Source: Oasisia sp. SBJ-2009
Lineage: Eukaryota > Annelida > Polychaeta > Sabellida > Siboglinidae
Reading direction: 5' to 3'
Length of the DNA: 64,000 nucleotides
Assembly (NCBI GenBank): GCA_964017155.1
Contig: OZ024862.1
Span: forward strand, 36,667,675 to 36,731,674
How positions within the stretch are numbered: position 1 is the first letter of the stretch; the number at the start of each line of letters is the position of its first letter. The notes below the pieces were generated by a model. It ran no database searches. It had not been told where the DNA came from and worked only from the letters and a program-made list of their open reading frames with translations. Below are positions 13,101 to 22,183 of this stretch, piece by piece. The position numbers and the translations under genes were made by a program.

Positions 13101-15903
13101 AAAAATTCACTCAGAATATATATAAAATACATTGTAACACTGTCACATACATATTTAAAATATTAATAATCAGTTTAAACTTGCACGTTAAGACGAATAT
13201 GTTAAATGATAATAAATAGATAATCAAATAAAGCTTCTAAAAGTGCTAGTTCATAAGCTAAACTTATCAGTAATAAATAGAAAAAATAAAATAATAAATA
13301 AATAATAAAATATATTAACTTAATAATAAAGTAAGTAAAAAAAAAATCAAAAGCTATAATTACAGTTCAACACACTAGGCTAGTGAAACTGGTGGAGATA
13401 AGTTCAACAGAAATGTCAGCTTACTTGGCCCATTTCTATGACTTCTTTAACCTTTGACCTTGTCATCTTGGGCTCATAGACGACCTGCTTTGGTTGGTCG
13501 TCGTCGTGACCCTCTTCAAGCGTGTTGCACATCATGGCCAGAACCTGCTCGTTGGTCACCAGTTCCTGGACACACAAGTTGCTGTTCAGTGGTCAGTCGA
13601 CTCAGAGAGTGAAACAAGACTTGATATACACGTATAAGTCTGGAACCTATATGACCGTTCAAACTCAAAGCAATTTATACTTTATGGGAATCACCCAGTA
13701 ACATATCTATTTATGTCAGCACCAACTTGACTTTAGTCATATTTCAACAACAGATATGACATTGCATTACTGAATAGCATGCTACACGCAGAAGTAGTAG
13801 GAATAATGTATTATTTTGGTTAAAATAACAATGAATACATACTAGAAGAAAAACAGTTCATTTATTTACAAAAGAGCAAGTAATAAATTGACAATGTTTA
13901 TGAAGGTTGAGCGTATGAGGCTGATATCTAAGAAAGGTGAAGTGTTTAAGAATGTTTGCTTACATGAACGATACTCCGAACGTTCTTTGCCGTGAGAAGA
14001 AACCTCTTTGATTTCTCTTCCAAGGTCTCGTCAATGCTCTCCATCTCCTTGGCAACAGAGTTACCCCCTTCGCTGTGACTCTGGGGCGCATTGTCTGGCA
14101 CTGTATCACTCACATCTCTACCCCTACAGCACATCAACAAACACTGGGCTCTACATACAGGCAGACACAGATACAACGTTTACATGGCATGGCATTTATT
14201 TGCATGTTAAAATGTTCTATCTTCAGAACAGGGTTGGCATTGATTTAATCAAATTGATAAAACATCATCGATGAAATCATTAATTTAATCAACATGAAAA
14301 AACTAAGATATTGATTTTTTTTCAGATTATCTTAAATTTATACTTACCTGATTACCGTTACTCACTTTATTTATGAAATTTTTTAATAATAATCCTCAAT
14401 GACACTCAACAGTAAGACAGCTGACATTTTGTTATTACACATGGTTTTACAGCTACGCTCAATTAAATATTTGCTTAGTGTATTGCTTGGACTTTGTGTT
14501 AGGCAAGACTTGAAGTGATAGATCTATGCGGTCACTGAGGCATGACTTTGACTGATTGAGAAGAGGGGGCTTTATCTGTATTGTCACCTGCCAGGCACCA
14601 ACTGACTGCAGCTAATTGCATGCTTTGATTTAAAAATCATGATTTTTTCAGAATATTTTTGAGAATATTGTACATAGAATTATTCTAAAAACTCAATACA
14701 ATTGGGAATGAAGCCAACTGTACGACAGCCCAGAGACCCACGGCATATATCAACAGCAAGTTTTATAAACAAACTGTTTCTGCTATGGAAGATTCAAGGC
14801 CTGTTTGGTTACTTTGGTAAAAGGTAAAGGAAGAATTACACATTTTGCTATGAACTATATTTTGCAATTCACACCAGAACATAAACACTTAAGGTCCTGG
14901 TCAGGTTACCAATAAGTGTCGTTAAAATAACTGATCAACAAATCACTTACTTGTCATGTGAGGCGATTAAGCCAAGCTCCTCTGCAAAAGCCGCTTCGCT
15001 TGGGTCACAATTTGTGTGCTGTTTGACATTTCGCATCGGACTCGACGTCCTTCTCCCCGCCTGTTGACTAGGCACGTGCTCATCCGACTTCTGTTTCCTC
15101 CTCTTTGTCTTTCTGCTTTGTCGCGATGTCACAAGTCTCGCGCTGTCTCTACCCAACTGACTCAATTCTTCAGTCAACTGTTTTAAATGACACAGACCAG
15201 TGTCTGTACCCTGGTCCACATCACCTATGTCAATTTTTAGTGACATATCTAAAGATTGCTGTGATTCGGTGTCAGGACTGAGTGGGGTTATGACCACTAC
15301 CGGCACATCCACTGTCTCCATCGTTGACCCACTGTCTAGACACTGACCAGCTTTAGCCTGCTGACCATTGTCTTGTTTACATTCACTGACACAGTTTAAC
15401 ACAGATTCTATAGTCACTGACCGTGTGACATCTGCTCTCAGCACACGTCCAGCCTCCTTCTGCCCACCACCAGTCGACTGTCCAGTTTCGCAACTCTGCA
15501 CAGAAACGAGAGATGGCACATTCTTGGGTGGCTTGCTGGTTTTTGGTGACATGCGTTTCTTCTTAGAACGGCAAAGCCTGGGGGTTGTAGGTTTCTTATA
15601 TTTCTGCCACTTGTGCAGCGGCCTTTTAGACGGACTCAAGAGAACACGCTTACCGGCTGGAATATCCTTTTGGCTTCTCTCACCACTCACGTGTCGCAGC
15701 TTTCTCTTCTGGCTGGATTTTGGTGGCGATTCCTTGTCCAGTTGGGTAGTATCATCCATACCCTTCACCTCTACACTTGCCACTTCTACACTCAAGCCCT
15801 CCGACCCAGCCTTGCCCGCCAATTCTGTGGTCTCCCCCAATGACGCACTGGTCATTGTTTTACGACCATCACCATCAGTGACTAAGTCAACATTTTGCTC
15901 CAT
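44..15903 (-). CDS. GON4L: GON-4-like protein, N-terminal 938 codons (14 coding exons, 3' end outside window)
   Basis: Joined minus-strand exons: 15903-14951, 14123-13964, 13565-13425, 12990-12856, 12327-12232, 11630-11447, 8473-8355, 7656-7514, 6899-6776, 6061-5975, 4985-4805, 4230-4080, 1416-1263, 229-44. They total 2814 nt (938 codons) without a stop, and every GT-AG junction keeps phase. Order and motifs follow vertebrate GON4L: a basic N-terminus (about residues 66-120 and 261-272), EPKMTRSK (about 402-409), WILSPIK then an acidic EEDEEYKPSEDE run, RTRSKLPL...[51 protein letters not shown], and FMFPQMLPECRLL...FSEAEDNLLAMG. In vertebrates the protein is a nuclear co-repressor linked to YY1, SIN3A and HDAC1. 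Its PAH and SANT-like C-terminal domains would lie beyond position 1. The start ATG has A at -3 and G at +4. The family call rests on recalled similarity to human GON4L; orthology was not tested. Confidence 0.9.
303..636 (-). mobile_element. tRNA-derived SINE, full-length-looking copy
   Basis: On the minus strand the head reads GTGGCTCAGGGGTAGAGC (A-box-like), then CCCGGGTTCCAATCC (B-box-like). A body with CTCAGCTGTATAAATGAG follows, and a tail ending GCGCTATATAAAACTT plus a T-rich stretch. It is about 90% identical by eye to 22937-23272. It lies in GON4L intron 13 (230-1262), where I see nothing else. Confidence 0.8.
1263..1416 (-). CDS. GON4L: GON4L coding exon 13 (residues 825-876)
   Basis: 154 nt, acceptor caattccag|T, donor TTGAAG|gtgaag. 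Encodes LLAMGIDQFGHLQNKY, then QQLRYRLKNLKADR and SENSLK, aligned with the human LLALGLKHFEG...ISKYLL...RIKNLNMNRAPDNIIK segment. Two other frames are open here, but only this one is conserved and phase-compatible. Confidence 0.88.
1417..2061. other. GON4L intron 12, part without recognisable features
   Basis: AT-rich intron sequence with a short run of ATTAAATTAATGCAGTTAA-like direct repeats (about 1530-1580). No coding or structural signal seen. Confidence 0.5.
2062..3620. mobile_element. Non-autonomous hAT transposon with TSD ACTCTGAC
   Basis: Ends are CAGAGATGGAGTAATCG and its inverse (CTCCATCTCTG), flanked by the perfect 8-bp duplication ACTCTGAC at 2054-2061 and 3621-3628, the hAT signature. 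Both subterminal regions carry many GTACTCGAGTAC palindromes. The interior has no intact transposase; about 2349-2561 shares an anonymous segment with 54230-54415. A stretch of TATTTGAA-type repeats (3003-3090), like the ends of the element at 8615, lies inside. Confidence 0.88.
3691..4076. mobile_element. Penelope-like element 3' ends in inverted (hairpin) arrangement
   Basis: The right part encodes the typical C-terminal tail of Penelope-like reverse transcriptases (REPTMNRDQGYHLPTIYN-like, frames broken) followed by ctgacggatcgaaacgtcg. The left part (3695-3831) is an imperfect reverse complement of 3917-4036, so the locus can fold. The terminal ACCATTCTTGGAGCC motif recurs at 7029. Confidence 0.7.
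4080..4230 (-). CDS. GON4L: GON4L coding exon 12 (residues 775-824)
   Basis: 151 nt, enters in phase 1, leaves in phase 2, acceptor gtttgcag|CT and donor GACAA|gtatgt. Encodes FMTSPAFMFPQMLPECRLL and VLFSEAEDN, like human ILATSKVFMYPELLPVCSL and FTKAEDN. Confidence 0.9.
4231..4804. other. GON4L intron 11, no recognisable feature
   Basis: Ordinary AT-rich intron; nothing further supported. Confidence 0.5.
4805..4985 (-). CDS. GON4L: GON4L coding exon 11 (residues 715-775)
   Basis: 181 nt, phase 0 to 1, acceptor tcacccag|ATG and donor CATG|gtaagt. Encodes ELKAFG...FFHPCNLAAALDVV, matching the human LKELGTFAQ...FQPCNLMGAMQLI order. Confidence 0.87.
5105..5650 (-). mobile_element. L2/CR1-type LINE 3' fragment
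   Basis: On the minus strand 5640-5500 encodes ALGAAAPRLWNELPVNIR and RKCLKTYLF, the usual C-terminal end of L2/CR1 reverse transcriptases. An AT-rich 3' part with AGCGCTATAGAAA follows, then a (TTA)n terminus at about 5110-5130. It sits in GON4L intron 10. Confidence 0.7.
5975..6061 (-). CDS. GON4L: GON4L coding exon 10 (residues 686-714)
   Basis: 87 nt, phase 0 to 0, acceptor ttcccag|CAT and donor TACCTG|gtgagt. Encodes HVQLLAQTYVQAAG, aligned with human HVQLLTQIHLLATC. Confidence 0.85.
6064..6362 (+). mobile_element. Penelope-like element 3' fragment
   Basis: Encodes SNWHKRKVKEAI then a broken REPLP/TMNREQGYHIPAIYN stretch, and ends with gacggatcgaaacgccg and cgacattacgctccaaag. It parallels 3845-4030 and lies in GON4L intron 9, against the exon 10 acceptor. 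The rest of that intron (6363-6775) shows nothing. Confidence 0.7.
6776..6899 (-). CDS. GON4L: GON4L coding exon 9 (residues 644-685)
   Basis: 124 nt, enters in phase 2, leaves in phase 0, acceptor cttgcag|G and donor AGAAAG|gtacat. Encodes FVGDLVTVKVDPSASDG and ends VQIEDQMRK, corresponding to the human QRKRLQQQMQQ helix. Confidence 0.82.
6936..7067. mobile_element. Short Penelope-like terminal fragment (inverted ends)
   Basis: Contains ATTGTAGATAATTTAACTTA and its inverse (AAATTATCTACAAT) around a tcgatccgtcagctacgaac core, then ACCATTCTTGGAGCC as at 4037. It is a remnant of the hairpin arrangement at 3691-4076. Confidence 0.55.
7201..7432 (-). mobile_element. SINE, 5'-truncated copy
   Basis: Same body and GCGCTATATAAGAACTTACC tail as the SINE at 303-636, but it stops within the body and lacks the tRNA-like head. 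It lies in GON4L intron 8. Confidence 0.75.
7514..7656 (-). CDS. GON4L: GON4L coding exon 8 (residues 597-644)
   Basis: 143 nt, phase 0 to 2, donor ATCAA|gtaagc. Encodes [15 protein letters not shown], matching the human EVNELMEELFETF block. The acceptor is set at gacagag|AAG to keep phase; the stronger-looking gacag 2 bp upstream would shift the frame, so the exact start carries a small doubt. Confidence 0.82.
7981..8345. repeat. Minisatellite against the GON4L exon 7 donor
   Basis: About seven to eight copies of a roughly 40-55 bp unit made of TGTTGTTGTTG, AATAAAGCATTCATTC and ACTCATTCACACTC, with variable GTT number. The last unit stops about 10 bp from the exon 7 5' splice site (gt at 8354-8353). 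The rest of intron 7 shows no feature. Confidence 0.85.
8355..8473 (-). CDS. GON4L: GON4L coding exon 7 (residues 557-596)
   Basis: 119 nt, enters in phase 1, leaves in phase 0, acceptor gtgcag|GG and donor GTCAGG|gtgacc. Encodes [20 protein letters not shown] then AEDFRNDRDVR, matching the human [20 protein letters not shown] block. A tandem repeat array starts about 10 bp into the following intron. Confidence 0.9.
8615..10992. mobile_element. 2.4-kb hAT-like element with TSD CTACTGAC
   Basis: Ends CAGATATGTGGTCAAATA and CAAATACATTTG...CATGTCTG (inverse of CAGACATGGGGTCAAATAC), with a perfect 8-bp duplication CTACTGAC at 8607-8614 and 10993-11000. The left end (to about 8970) and the last 50 bp are dense in AAATAC/GTATTT repeats. 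The interior has a CpG-rich stretch (about 9050-9780), a (TG)n/(TA)n run (10050-10190) and a further inverted pair (GGTCGGGAA near 8976, TTTCCCGACC near 10932) suggesting a nested element. No intact transposase seen. Inserted in GON4L intron 6. Confidence 0.85.
11447..11630 (-). CDS. GON4L: GON4L coding exon 6 (residues 496-557)
   Basis: 184 nt, phase 0 to 1, acceptor tttgtag|ACT and donor GACG|gtatca. Encodes [30 protein letters not shown] and DDSDWKNFL, strongly like the TRSKRPL...FVAPDITPDMYD block of vertebrates. Confidence 0.9.
11771..11851 (+). repeat. Left arm of inverted repeat flanking GON4L exon 5
   Basis: About 82 bp containing CACCACTGTTAGTTCACTTG, CTCAGCAGTGTCCTGCAAC and TTGGTGTCAGAAT...CACTTCTGACACCAA. 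It is the imperfect reverse complement of 12559-12642. Confidence 0.8.
12232..12327 (-). CDS. GON4L: GON4L coding exon 5 (residues 464-495; symmetric exon between inverted repeats)
   Basis: 96 nt, phase 0 to 0, so skipping would keep the frame. Acceptor atcaccag|GCG, donor CACAG|gtgggt. Encodes a weakly conserved stretch with VGTPASVLS. An inverted pair of about 82-bp repeats lies either side (11771-11851 and 12559-12642). Confidence 0.75.
12559..12642 (-). repeat. Right arm of inverted repeat flanking GON4L exon 5
   Basis: Reverse complement of the left arm with few mismatches. An extra copy of GATTGGTGTCAGAAGTGGGA sits just outside (12535-12554). TGGTGTCAGAAGTGGGAT also resembles a tRNA-Leu primer-binding site, but no LTR is visible. 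Confidence 0.8.
12856..12990 (-). CDS. GON4L: GON4L coding exon 4 (residues 419-463)
   Basis: 135 nt, phase 0 to 0, acceptor tacag|TTA and donor AAG|gtcaga. Encodes LPSPWILSPIK, then an acidic segment (SEDEEDEEYKPSEDE) matching the family's DEEYQP block. Confidence 0.88.
13056..13130 (-). repeat. LINE-type 3' tail remnant
   Basis: On the minus strand ends ATACAGCGCTTTATAAATAA plus ATT-type repeats, like the tails at 5105, 36780 and 55073. It lies in GON4L intron 3; the rest is AT-rich without features. Confidence 0.4.
13425..13565 (-). CDS. GON4L: GON4L coding exon 3 (residues 372-418)
   Basis: 141 nt, phase 0 to 0, acceptor gtccag|GAA and donor CAA|gtaagc. Encodes ELVTNEQVLAMM and EPKMTRSKVKEVIEMGQ, one of the most conserved blocks of the family; this exon identified the gene. 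Confidence 0.9.
13964..14123 (-). CDS. GON4L: GON4L coding exon 2 (residues 318-371)
   Basis: 160 nt, acceptor ctgtag|G and donor CAT|gtaagc, entering in phase 2 and leaving in phase 0. It encodes an acidic/polar stretch ending LLTAKNVRSIVH, which reads into the next exon as in vertebrate GON4L (LTAKNVRNLIHE). Confidence 0.85.
14124..14950. other. GON4L intron 1, mostly featureless
   Basis: A hAT-like terminus CAGGGTTGGCATTGATTTAA occurs near 14226, with ATTTAATCAA-type repeats downstream, but no matching opposite end or duplication was found. Nothing else noted. Confidence 0.4.
14951..15903 (-). CDS. GON4L: GON4L coding exon 1 (start codon; residues 1-317)
   Basis: This 953-nt exon opens with ATGGAGCAAAATG and ends GACAA|gtaagt in phase 2. 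It is low-complexity, Ser/Thr/Lys-rich and poorly conserved. Basic runs RSKKKR (about 112-117) and RKTKRRKQK (about 264-272) look like nuclear localisation signals. The C-terminal end (SEAAFAEELGLIASHDK) begins the conserved part. Confidence 0.85.
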
Positions 15904-16468
15904 GCTAACACAGTTCCAGTGCTGCTGATTTCACCACTGTGTACACAATTGTTTTTGTTTGTTCTTACAAATTGTCATGTTGTCTATAAGAATAGTCTGT
16001 ACAAACTCTCATGTTGTGTAATGCTACATGCTGGTGTCATCTATATTACTCGGATGCTCATGTACATGTGTACATTGTGGTACTGTTTTCTGTATCCAGA
16101 GCCCATGTTCACATCCTGGACCTGGAATGGAATCAGCCAAGCAATATAGTCCAGATAACCAATAGATTCAAACAAGGGCTACATATTAATTCCAGAGCAC
16201 CATGCAAGCTTTGACAATTATGAATAGCCTTGTCTTGTGGTATAGGTTGTGGAGAAGTTAAATTAGTGCCTTCATGGTCGGCTCTACTGCCAACAAAATG
16301 TGTTTACGTTTCCAAATTAGATTGCGCCATTTTCGCTTGCAATATCGCTCATCCACCAACCTCATCGAAACTTAATGTCTTAATGAAATGTCTCGCATCT
16401 CTAGCAAATACCACTATGGACATACATTACAAGGATACATATAACATGCATTGCGAGAAGTGTCTTAC

Positions 16469-16560
16469 CAGCGGCTAAATTGCACACAAAAATTACATTA
16501 GATTCCAACAACAGCTTTCTTCCATAATCAGGGCGCCAATATATATGAACTATTGTAGCG
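16469..16560 (-). other. Candidate non-coding first exon and promoter of GON4L
   Basis: On the minus strand a strong 5' splice site (GCCGCTG|gtaagac) lies at 16469/16468. Acceptor-like sites (gtacacag, atcagcag) occur 20-50 bp before the GON4L start codon. The upstream end near 16560 is arbitrary: there is a small GC/CpG patch (gggggcgctac) next to a TATA-like run, but no transcription start can be read. Confidence 0.3.
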
Positions 16561-16795
16561 CCCCCTCTCGGTCGATTGTGATAATGTCAACCATTTCTAA
16601 ATATTTTCATTTGCTTTATTTTATTTATTAAAGCTTGCTTTACTATAGTTCACACGACTTAACGAGTGCCAAACATAAATATGAGTGCAGCCAATGCTTA
16701 AAGCCGACATTTGATTGAATAGCTAATGCATCCAAATGTTGTAACAATTAATATTAATGCAGTATTAATTTACTTAGACTTAGTCTTAGACTTAA

Positions 16796-18667
16796 AGGAC
16801 AAAAAAAGGCTACGGCTTCGTGTCATACACCTAATAGAGTTTATACAAAGTAACCATTTCCACATATACTCAATTTTTTAACGTCAGCGGTTTACTCAGA
16901 ATGTGACTTTAAAGTCTAAAATTCTAACGAAATCCACGATGGTCTAGACACCGCCATAGGTGAAGGGTTAATTTGGCTTGGCCATTCAGCGCGCGGCATT
17001 CTATATCTCGGCCAGCTTCCGGCGACGCTGTTAAGGGTCAACAACTTCGAGTCTTCGACAGTTCGTTCAATTGGCGTGACATCTAGCAGCTGCTTATAGA
17101 CGTATATCTAAATATGTGGTTAAATCTATGGTAAACTTTAGTCATTATGCCTTCGTGTTCGGCATACGGTTGTAATAATAGTTGAAACAACCTGTAAAGA
17201 ATCACCGCTTAGCTTTTATTATTTAATCATATATAATCATAATGCACTGCTTAGCTTTGAATATTTAATCATATTAATTATATAATCAATGTACTGGCTA
17301 CTTGTACTGGCTACTATAGACATGTAGAAAGACACTTTATATAATCGTAGACTAGCTAGCACGTTAGACATAAGGAAACACTCTACTCAGACAAACAGGG
17401 AACGGGTTGACGCCCGTGGGCTAAGAAAACAAGTTTCACATCAGGGAGACAGAAGTGTTTATAAAACGGAGAGAATAGCGACTGGTACGCAGTCCGAGCA
17501 ACCTTGTATATGATTAATTGCTCAGAGTGGTGGTCTGTCCTACCCTGGGAGGACGAATGCGTAGGACCGACGTTGTAAACGGTCACGGTTATACGTGGAC
17601 AGTTTAACTACGGATATGCGAGAAGCAGAGCAATCTGGGATAACTGATAACCTTTAAAGGACAATACGTGAATTATCGTTACAAGCGGTCATGGCTACGC
17701 ATGTGCAGTGAGAAAGAAGCAGGGATACTTGGGATACATTTGAGCATTGAAATAGGGAGATTTTTGGGAGATACAGGGAGACCGAACGCGTTCGAATATG
17801 AGTTACGGTCTACCATTTTGGCGTTTCAAATTCAATATTATAATATGAGACTGATGCTCATATTTTCATCATGAACTTCTAAATTATGCGGCTACTTTTA
17901 AAAACATGTCAAATTATAGAGATTTTGTAGATATCCGAAGAACAGTAGGGATTGCAAGGCTTTGAGTTTATATTGTAGTACTTACGTATTGCAAAAGCAA
18001 TACACTGTATGTGTTGTCGATTGTATGATACTGAAATCGTAGCGATGAATACATTCGAATATGTATCTGGAATCGAGCGTTTACTACTTCATCATCGAAT
18101 CAGACATATCACTGCTGATTCTGGCGAGCGCATTGACATGACGTAACATGTCACACACACACACACCCACTCTGTGACGATGGCCACCCCCGCGCACGCG
18201 ACCCAGACGGGGTGTCATCATTACAAACCGGTAGTATTGAAAGCAATGGATTCACGTTGGTAATTTGCGGGCGTACTAGCTGTTTGGCACTTTGCTCGGT
18301 CCATTTTGAGGAGAAATGCTTTGATGTAGACATGTATCATCAGTTGATGTGATGATTTCAGCGATAACAATAATAGACAACTTTATATTTACCGTCATCA
18401 GCATGTTACGCGCGTTGCCGAGTTTCAGCCATTTCATGACAACAGCCAAACCCTATGCACGGAATCTACGTGGAGAGCGCCTCGATCACCATCATGACGT
18501 CATTCTTCGTCTAAGATGGGGTAGCGCATAGAATTTGGATGGCTGGGTATTAAAAAATATTTATCTGGTAAACCGCTGGCGTTAAAAAATTGAGTATAAG
18601 TGGAAATTGTTACTTTATATTAACTCTATTAGGTGTATGCCACGTAAAAGTTAACTTTGTTTGTCCT
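16796..18667. mobile_element. TTAA-target TIR transposon (Kolobok- or piggyBac-like), copy 1
   Basis: TTAA at 16792-16795 and 18668-18671 brackets ends AGGACAAAAAAAGG and TTTGTCCT. About 100 bp at each end are imperfect inverted repeats (TAACGTCAGCGGTTTAC left, AACCGCTGGCGTTAA right). An ORF start at 17147 reads MPSCSAYGCNN then a stop, resembling the first residues of a THAP zinc finger and favouring Kolobok over piggyBac. No working transposase is present. Confidence 0.78.
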
Positions 18668-18671
18668 TTAA

Positions 18672-19704
18672 TTAGAGGGGCACTCCGAACTTGTCTGTAT
18701 ATTATTGTTGTAAGTAAGTAAGCGGATCGATGTACTACCAAATTGAACTTCATAACCGTATAATATATATTTACTGCAATAACCTTTTTTAATGAAATAA
18801 TTGATTTATAAAATCATATTTCATTTTTCTGATTGTACATAATTATATATGCCATGGCATGTATATTTCACTCATTGTGTTAACAAAATATTAATTATCG
18901 CGTGTTTGCGTCTTCATGTATTTTTTATTTAATTATAAATCCAGTTAAGCAACGAACTTGAAATATAACTGGAATTCGGAAGCAACTATAGGTATTATTT
19001 ACTATTTATCATCAAAAATATGTCGCGTCGTGCCGAAATTACATCGGTAGTCCGTAAGTAATCCGAAACTGGGAAGTACACCCAATCGAGAGACAAGTCA
19101 GTGCGCGTGCGGACTGGGGCTTTTGTCTGCGACTAAGGATACGTGTAAACTATAAACTTTTGCAGATTGCTTTCTGGGAAGTTACATAAACACCAGGATA
19201 ATCCGTGTACACGTAAGTAGTAAATAACATACAGTAAACATATATGATCAGTAATCTGTAAATTGCCACTACTGGTGATGTTAAACTGGTTAGCTAGACC
19301 AAGGTCCAAGTCGCCATTGCGCCTCATTAGAGCAAGAGGCGTCTATAGCAACTGTTTCGTCCGAGGTATTATTATCACTTTTGGAAAGTAAGCGTCAAAA
19401 AACTCAGTCCAGAGTAGAGTACTATGTATTCGTTGTGTATGTGTGCCAGCATATAGTTCATAATATTATCGTATATTTATTACGTTGACACTGATTCTGA
19501 CAGTCAGTGTCATGCACTGTCAGTCACTGACAGACACTGTGTCTGTGAGTGTGACACTGTCACTGACTCGGTGACTGACAGTGTGTCATTAACACTGACG
19601 TTTTCGCTTTCACGGCACAAGATCCAGTGTGATCATGTCGACCTGTCAAGACTCAGTTATTGTATCACTTACAGAACTATTAAACAAGTATATTATTAGT
19701 GTAG
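18672..19704. other. Intergenic DNA between the two TTAA elements
   Basis: No gene seen. A dense cluster of self-complementary CACTGTCAGTCACTGACAG motifs lies at about 19489-19610. Confidence 0.5.
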
Positions 19705-19708
19705 TTAA

Positions 19709-22179
19709 AGGGAAAACAAAGGCAACGGTTTGGTGATATGGGTCTAATAGAGCTAAGAAAAACTAACAATTTCCAACCTCAATCACATTTTAACGTCAGC
19801 GGTTTAGCAGAAAAAAATTGTAGAACATATATCTATAAAAAGTCTATGGAAAACGCCACTTTAGTAAAACAGTGAAGTATGAGACTCGCCGCCACTGATA
19901 GGCCAGTGGTTGTCATACTACTTCTTGGCAACTCCGTCGGGTGGCGCTGTGACTTTGCGCTCACAAAAGAGCGTAAATAATAACATGGATTTTCTGATTC
20001 TTCGTCTGACGGAAATAGCACCGATTCAGAAGTGGCTGGATATATATTTCAGCCACAAAGACAAAGGCTTGTGTTGTCAGACAGACCAGATGTGCGTGGT
20101 GGTGAAGACCCAAGGGAAATTGAAATGACGAGAAGAGAAACAACCAGTCCAGAGGCAGACACGCCACAGCCCACACGGCATCGACTGGTGTCAACAATGA
20201 CATGTACTGTCCGACCTAACCATGAAAACGACCGCCAGCAGCCGCCAAACTTCTCATCACTTGTCTTACATACATATACATACACTATGTTATAAAATAA
20301 AATCACTTGCATTCCTCTAACGAAGAAAATTCACAAAAGTAACTCGATCGCAGATCCCGACGGCAACTCAGGCTCTTCGGTTACCGTAATATCGCTATAA
20401 AAGTTAGATTTACACAACATAACGTTAGGCGGCGCGGTGGTGCGCGCGAATATTTATAAACTTTATTTACTGCATTCGCATGCGCGAAATAGTTTAATTA
20501 ATCAAGTAATAATTAATTATTATCATTACAAAGATCTTCAGAAAATGTTAAGTTTTCTTATAATATAATTATAATATTTTTTTTCTTATAGCGCTAAATC
20601 CATAATTGTTTGTGGCGCTTCACAATATGATGTTATTAAAATATATGCAATAAGAAGAATGCTACCCACAGGTAATATTAAAAAAATAAAAAAATGCATG
20701 TGTTTGCATAAAATTACGTGTTCGATGATGTCACATTGTTAATTTTCAGAATATTTCTATAAACATCCCGCGTGTACTGCAAGCATGCAAGCTTATATTA
20801 TATAAACGATGTTTTTAACAATGATAACGAAACAATAACATATTATTATTTTTGAATGCTCCAAAACCTTCTTTTTCTACCACCATATATTTCCCATATT
20901 ATATTCATATTCTGCTTATATTTCAGTGATTTATTGTCCCGATAATTAATACAGTGTTTTGTCCAAAAATAATTATTATTACATATCTGGTGGTGGAAAT
21001 ATAATTCATGAGTAGAAAAATGTATAGCTTCAATAATATTTTCTTATGCATACTGTGTGTATGTGCTGAATAAAAATTATTGTTACGTCGTAATTATTTT
21101 ACCATCTTAATTATTTATTACCTTTACATTAATTTACCACTATTGTTGTTATGGAATTTGTATGGGTTCTTTTTAATGCTGATAGGTCACTTAGTTAATT
21201 ACAGAGACACACATATTTTCATTATTTATTTTGAAATATTATCTGTGGGTAGTATTCTTCTTATTGTATTTTTAATAGCAGTATGTTGTGAAGCGCCACA
21301 ACCAATTATGGATGTAACGCTATATAAATAAAATACTATATTATAATAAAACTTATAATTTCCTGCAAATCATAGTGATGATAATAATTAATTATTACTA
21401 TATTATTTACAATTAATTAAACTATTTTGCGCGTGCGAATGCAGTAAGTAAAGTTTATCAATATTCGCGCGCACAAACGTGCCGTCTAATGGCATTTTGT
21501 GTAAGGCTAACTTATTTTTGCGATTTTACGGTACCGGCCAGCGGTCATCGAAATTGCCGTCGACATCAGCGCGTTTGTTTTATGGATTTTCTTCGTTAGA
21601 GGAATGCAAGTGATTTTATTTTATAACGTAGTGTATGTATATGTATGTAACATACGTTAGGGTAAGTTTGGCGGCTGTTGGTGGTCGTTTTGATGGTTAG
21701 GTCAATCAAATTGGGTCGTCTTGGATCGGCGCTGTGTCTGTGACTGTCCCAACGAATCCACCGAAACACTGTTTCAGTTCTGCTCGATTCAAAGGTTAAC
21801 AAGAAGACATCTTAGTGATACTGTCTTTCACTCTACTGTTACCATAAGCGTATGAGGAACAGTGTGGCATATTGCTGTCGCGATTTCGTGGTAAACCGAC
21901 GTAAGGCAACCTTTAGCGTACCACTTGGCTCTCTGTTATGACAGCTGAACCAGCAGACGACTCTCTGACGTATTACTTTTCCAAACTGCTGGGTTGTGAT
22001 TGGTTGCAAGGTCCAAGATGGGCCGGTTCATGGTGTCGGTGATTTAGCTAGATTTTCCCACTTTAAGACCACTTTCTGAGGTAACCACTAAGGTGAAAAA
22101 TTGGATTGTAGATGCAAATGATTAGCTAGTGTAAACTCTTTTAGGTGCATAACACTAAACTGTTGCCTTTTTTTTCACT
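19709..22179. mobile_element. TTAA-target palindromic (fold-back) transposon, copy 2
   Basis: TTAA at 19705-19708 and 22180-22183 brackets ends AGGGAAAACAAAGGC and GCCTTTTTTTTCACT. The left 100 bp match the first element (TAACGTCAGCGGTTTA). Inverted symmetry continues inward: 20200-20265 with 21645-21720, 20300-20345 with 21582-21627, 20420-20560 with 21360-21510, 20578-20630 with 21285-21330. The result is two roughly 900-bp arms round a roughly 640-bp AT-rich spacer. The inner arms end in LINE/SINE-like tails (GGCGCTTCACAATATG). Confidence 0.8.
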
Positions 22180-22183
22180 TTAA

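Noticed and set aside
14947..15928. 186-codon plus-strand open frame opposite GON4L exon 1
   Set aside because: Shadow of the GON4L exon on the other strand.
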